A stretch of DNA of 7,747 nt, taken from positions 1 to 7,747 of the forward strand of contig BNUR01000133.1 of NCBI GenBank assembly GCA_025997495.1. The letters run 5' to 3'. Both the position numbers and the translations under genes were made by a program. The notes under the pieces are model-generated. The model was not told the DNA's origin, did no database searches, and worked only from the letters and a program-made list of their open reading frames with translations. Within the stretch, counting starts at the first letter, position 1. Each line of letters starts with the position of its first letter. The DNA comes from Spirochaetia bacterium. Lineage in GTDB: Bacteria; Spirochaetota; Spirochaetia; Treponematales; Breznakiellaceae. Shown here piece by piece: positions 6,784 to 7,747 of this stretch.

Positions 6784-6804
6784 TAGGGCAGTCCTTGATC
6801 GCGC

Positions 6805-6837
6805 TTGACACACTTCACATTTATCAGCATGTTAAAT
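6805..6837 (+). promoter_or_regulatory. Possible promoter of the divergent hypothetical gene
   Basis: A perfect -35 consensus TTGACA occurs at 6805-6810. The -10 is unclear. At the ideal spacing the sequence is CATGTT, while the AT-rich TTAAAT (6832-6837, preceded by TG) gives a long 21-base spacer. Transcription would start at about 6840-6845, at or past the possible start codons, which raises the question of a leaderless message. The TTGACA may also be chance. Confidence 0.3.
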
Positions 6838-7440
6838 TATATGCACAGTCGCTTCCCCCACGCCTATGAGGTCATACCCGAGGAATACAGGAAAACGGTG
6901 GAAGAATTGTTTCCTTCCGGGCCGAGTCCGGCGGTACAGGATCCGGCGGTGAAGGCGGCGGAGAACTTTGCCGGGATTCTGGGGATCGGGGCGGATTATA
7001 AGCGGATGCTCGATACCCAGCGGTCTGACAAGGACTTGGCACAGTTTTTGGGACATTTTCAAAACAATCTGGACTTGCTGATTCAGAAAACCTGGGTGGA
7101 TAAAACTGATGAAGCCCGGAAAGACAAGCTTCAGGATCGCCTTCCCGGGTTTATCGCCGATATTGAGCGGAAAAATTACCGGAAGGCACTGAAGGAGTTC
7201 AGCGGTATCCTGGAGGAACTGGCGCACCTGCTCTTCGGCGCACAGAGTTACGGGGACGATTTTGCCGAGTATGCCTTCAGGATCGATACCCAGATGGGAC
7301 TTTTCTGGTGGTACGGGGCGCAAATTGGCCGCTTCAAGCCGGCCGGTGACGGGAACCAAGCTGCCTGGGCCAATGATCCCTGCAAGGACGGGCTTTGGGC
7401 GGTGTTGTTGCTGGGGATCTGCTACCTCACCAATTTCTAA
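6829..7440 (+). CDS. Hypothetical protein, family not recognised
   Basis: The reading frame encodes 203 residues from the ATG at 6829 (MLNYMHSRFPHAYEVIPEEY), or 199 from the ATG at 6841. A TTG at 6805 would add eight residues but coincides with a -35-like box. No Shine-Dalgarno sequence precedes any of the three. The protein looks soluble and mostly helical and has no signal peptide. It is acidic and amphipathic in the middle (about 60-135), with a repeated Lys/Arg/Glu/Leu pattern. The C-terminus is aromatic and hydrophobic: TQMGLFWWYGAQIGRF, then GLWAVLLLGICYLTNF ending at the stop. That last segment is short and could be a buried helix or a membrane-touching tail. No catalytic motif is evident. 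The gene is divergent from yajC and is followed by a noncoding repeat region. Codon use resembles its neighbours, so it is probably a real lineage-specific gene. Confidence 0.75.
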   Translation: MLNYMHSRFPHAYEVIPEEYRKTVEELFPSGPSPAVQDPAVKAAENFAGILGIGADYKRMLDTQRSDKDLAQFLGHFQNNLDLLIQKTWVDKTDEARKDKLQDRLPGFIADIERKNYRKALKEFSGILEELAHLLFGAQSYGDDFAEYAFRIDTQMGLFWWYGAQIGRFKPAGDGNQAAWANDPCKDGLWAVLLLGICYLTNF

Positions 7441-7517
7441 GACTTCATTTTCACTTTTGGCCAGGTCTCGCATAGAAATTCTTCAACCTTGAAAACAGCA
7501 AAAAATAGTAAAACAGG

Positions 7518-7571
7518 GAAGAATTTTTAAGCACAAAGGCCACGAAGGAATGGCACAAAGGAACACGAAGG
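7518..7571 (+). repeat. Interspersed repeat copy B with tandem CACAAAGG/CACGAAGG units
   Basis: The sequence opens GAAGAATTTTTAAGCACAAA, nearly the same as copy A on the minus strand at 285-323. It then gives two tandem units, GCACAAAGGCCACGAAGG (7531-7548) and GCACAAAGGAACACGAAGG (7553-7571), with a 22-base period. It lies 3' of the hypothetical gene, as copy A lies 3' of the DUF2284 gene. From memory, short noncoding repeats built of CACAAAGG/CACGAAGG units recur in many bacterial genomes, but their function is not settled. Confidence 0.6.
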
Positions 7572-7631
7572 GAAGAGAAGAAGATCACAAGTCCCCCCTT
7601 CCTTCTCTTCACCTTTGTGTCCTTTGTGTCC
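7552..7631 (+). repeat. Long imperfect hairpin (about 28-bp stem)
   Basis: The left arm 7552-7580 (GG-CACAAAGG-AACACGAAGG-GAAGAGAAG) pairs with the right arm 7602-7631 (CTTCTCTTC-A-CCTTTGTGT-CCTTTGTGTCC) around a 21-base loop. There are uninterrupted blocks of 9 bp (GAAGAGAAG) and 8 bp (CACAAAGG), with one-base bulges and one G/A difference between them. No T-run follows, so this is not a classic terminator. It may protect the 3' end of the upstream message or be a small mobile repeat. Confidence 0.6.
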
Positions 7632-7712
7632 TCCTATGATTCATGTCAAGAGAAATCGCATCTTTTTTCAAAGATTTTTTCCCTGACAGCCCCAAGCCCC
7701 GTGCAAACGAGC

Positions 7713-7747
7713 TTAGCTCGCTAATGCCTCGGTCACCATATCTTCAA
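7713..7747 (-). CDS. Possible 3' tail of a gene entering from the right edge
   Basis: On the minus strand one frame reads EDMVTEALAS and then TAA (7715-7713). It is the only frame that stays open from the edge for a plausible distance and looks like a natural protein end. Ten codons cannot establish a gene, and the stop sits in the loop of the CGAGC-TTA-GCTCG palindrome, so it could be noncoding. Confidence 0.25.
   Translation of the reverse strand, partial: EDMVTEALAS

Larger units (their letters stand above)
7441..7747. other. Intergenic region rich in repeats; no convincing complete gene
   Basis: After the stop at 7440 this stretch contains, in order: a 9-bp inverted repeat, AAATTCTTC (7476-7484) and GAAGAATTT (7518-7526), with a 33-base loop; a purine-rich repeat and large hairpin (7518-7631); a weak AT-only hairpin ATCTTT-TTTC-AAAGAT followed by Ts (7660-7680), possibly a poor plus-strand terminator; a perfect 5-bp palindrome CGAGC-TTA-GCTCG (7708-7720); and a possible minus-strand gene tail at the right edge. 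No tRNA or other RNA gene was recognised. Confidence 0.6.

Noticed and set aside
6832..7473. 213-codon minus-strand open frame opposite the hypothetical gene
   Set aside because: Both strands are open. The plus-strand product has a more natural composition, while the minus-strand product looks like a reverse-complement shadow rich in Pro, Gly and Arg. This remains the least certain strand choice in the window.
7531..7571. Short tandem repeats as a possible CRISPR array
   Set aside because: Only two degenerate units with a 22-base period and almost no spacer. No cas genes are nearby.
7621..7649. TTGACA on the minus strand (7649-7644) as a promoter
   Set aside because: No -10-like sequence occurs 16-18 bases downstream; that position is the CACAAAGG repeat. 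No start codon with an open frame follows.

Overview
The window looks like chromosomal DNA from a spirochete, most likely a termite-gut type Treponema. This is an inference from overall gene content and protein style; no rRNA or other taxonomic marker is present. The core is one tightly packed minus-strand gene string. In transcription order (right to left) it holds yajC, secD and secF (protein export), ispH (isoprenoid synthesis), a methyltetrahydrofolate:corrinoid methyltransferase-like protein, a corrinoid protein, and a cysteine-rich DUF2284 protein. Junctions are 17 bp, 1-bp overlap, 2 bp, 4-bp overlap, 28 bp and 2 bp, so a single transcript from a sigma-70-type promoter ahead of yajC is likely.

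Region by region: 1-29 is the first few codons of a minus-strand gene leaving the left edge, with its ribosome binding site and promoter (59-87). 89-286 is a plus-strand coding remnant with no usable start, probably the C-terminal piece of a decayed gene. 285-323 carries a repeat/hairpin between the remnant and the operon's 3' end. 336-6721 is the seven-gene operon. 6722-6828 is a divergent promoter region. 6829-7440 is a plus-strand gene of unknown function. 7441-7747 is noncoding apart from a possible gene tail at the right edge, and contains a long imperfect hairpin built of CACAAAGG/CACGAAGG units.

Functionally, YajC, SecD and SecF form the accessory complex that helps the SecYEG channel move proteins across the inner membrane. 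IspH makes IPP and DMAPP at the last step of the MEP pathway. The last three genes look like a one-carbon methyl-transfer module: a pterin-binding methyltransferase exchanges a methyl group between tetrahydrofolate and the cobalt of the corrinoid protein, and the DUF2284 protein is a probable metal or Fe-S accessory. The substrate-specific methyltransferase and the corrinoid-activating enzyme that such a system normally needs are not in the window. The points most worth a second look are this partial methyl-transfer module joined to a housekeeping export/isoprenoid operon, the two copies of an interspersed repeat just after gene ends, and the gene remnant at the left.
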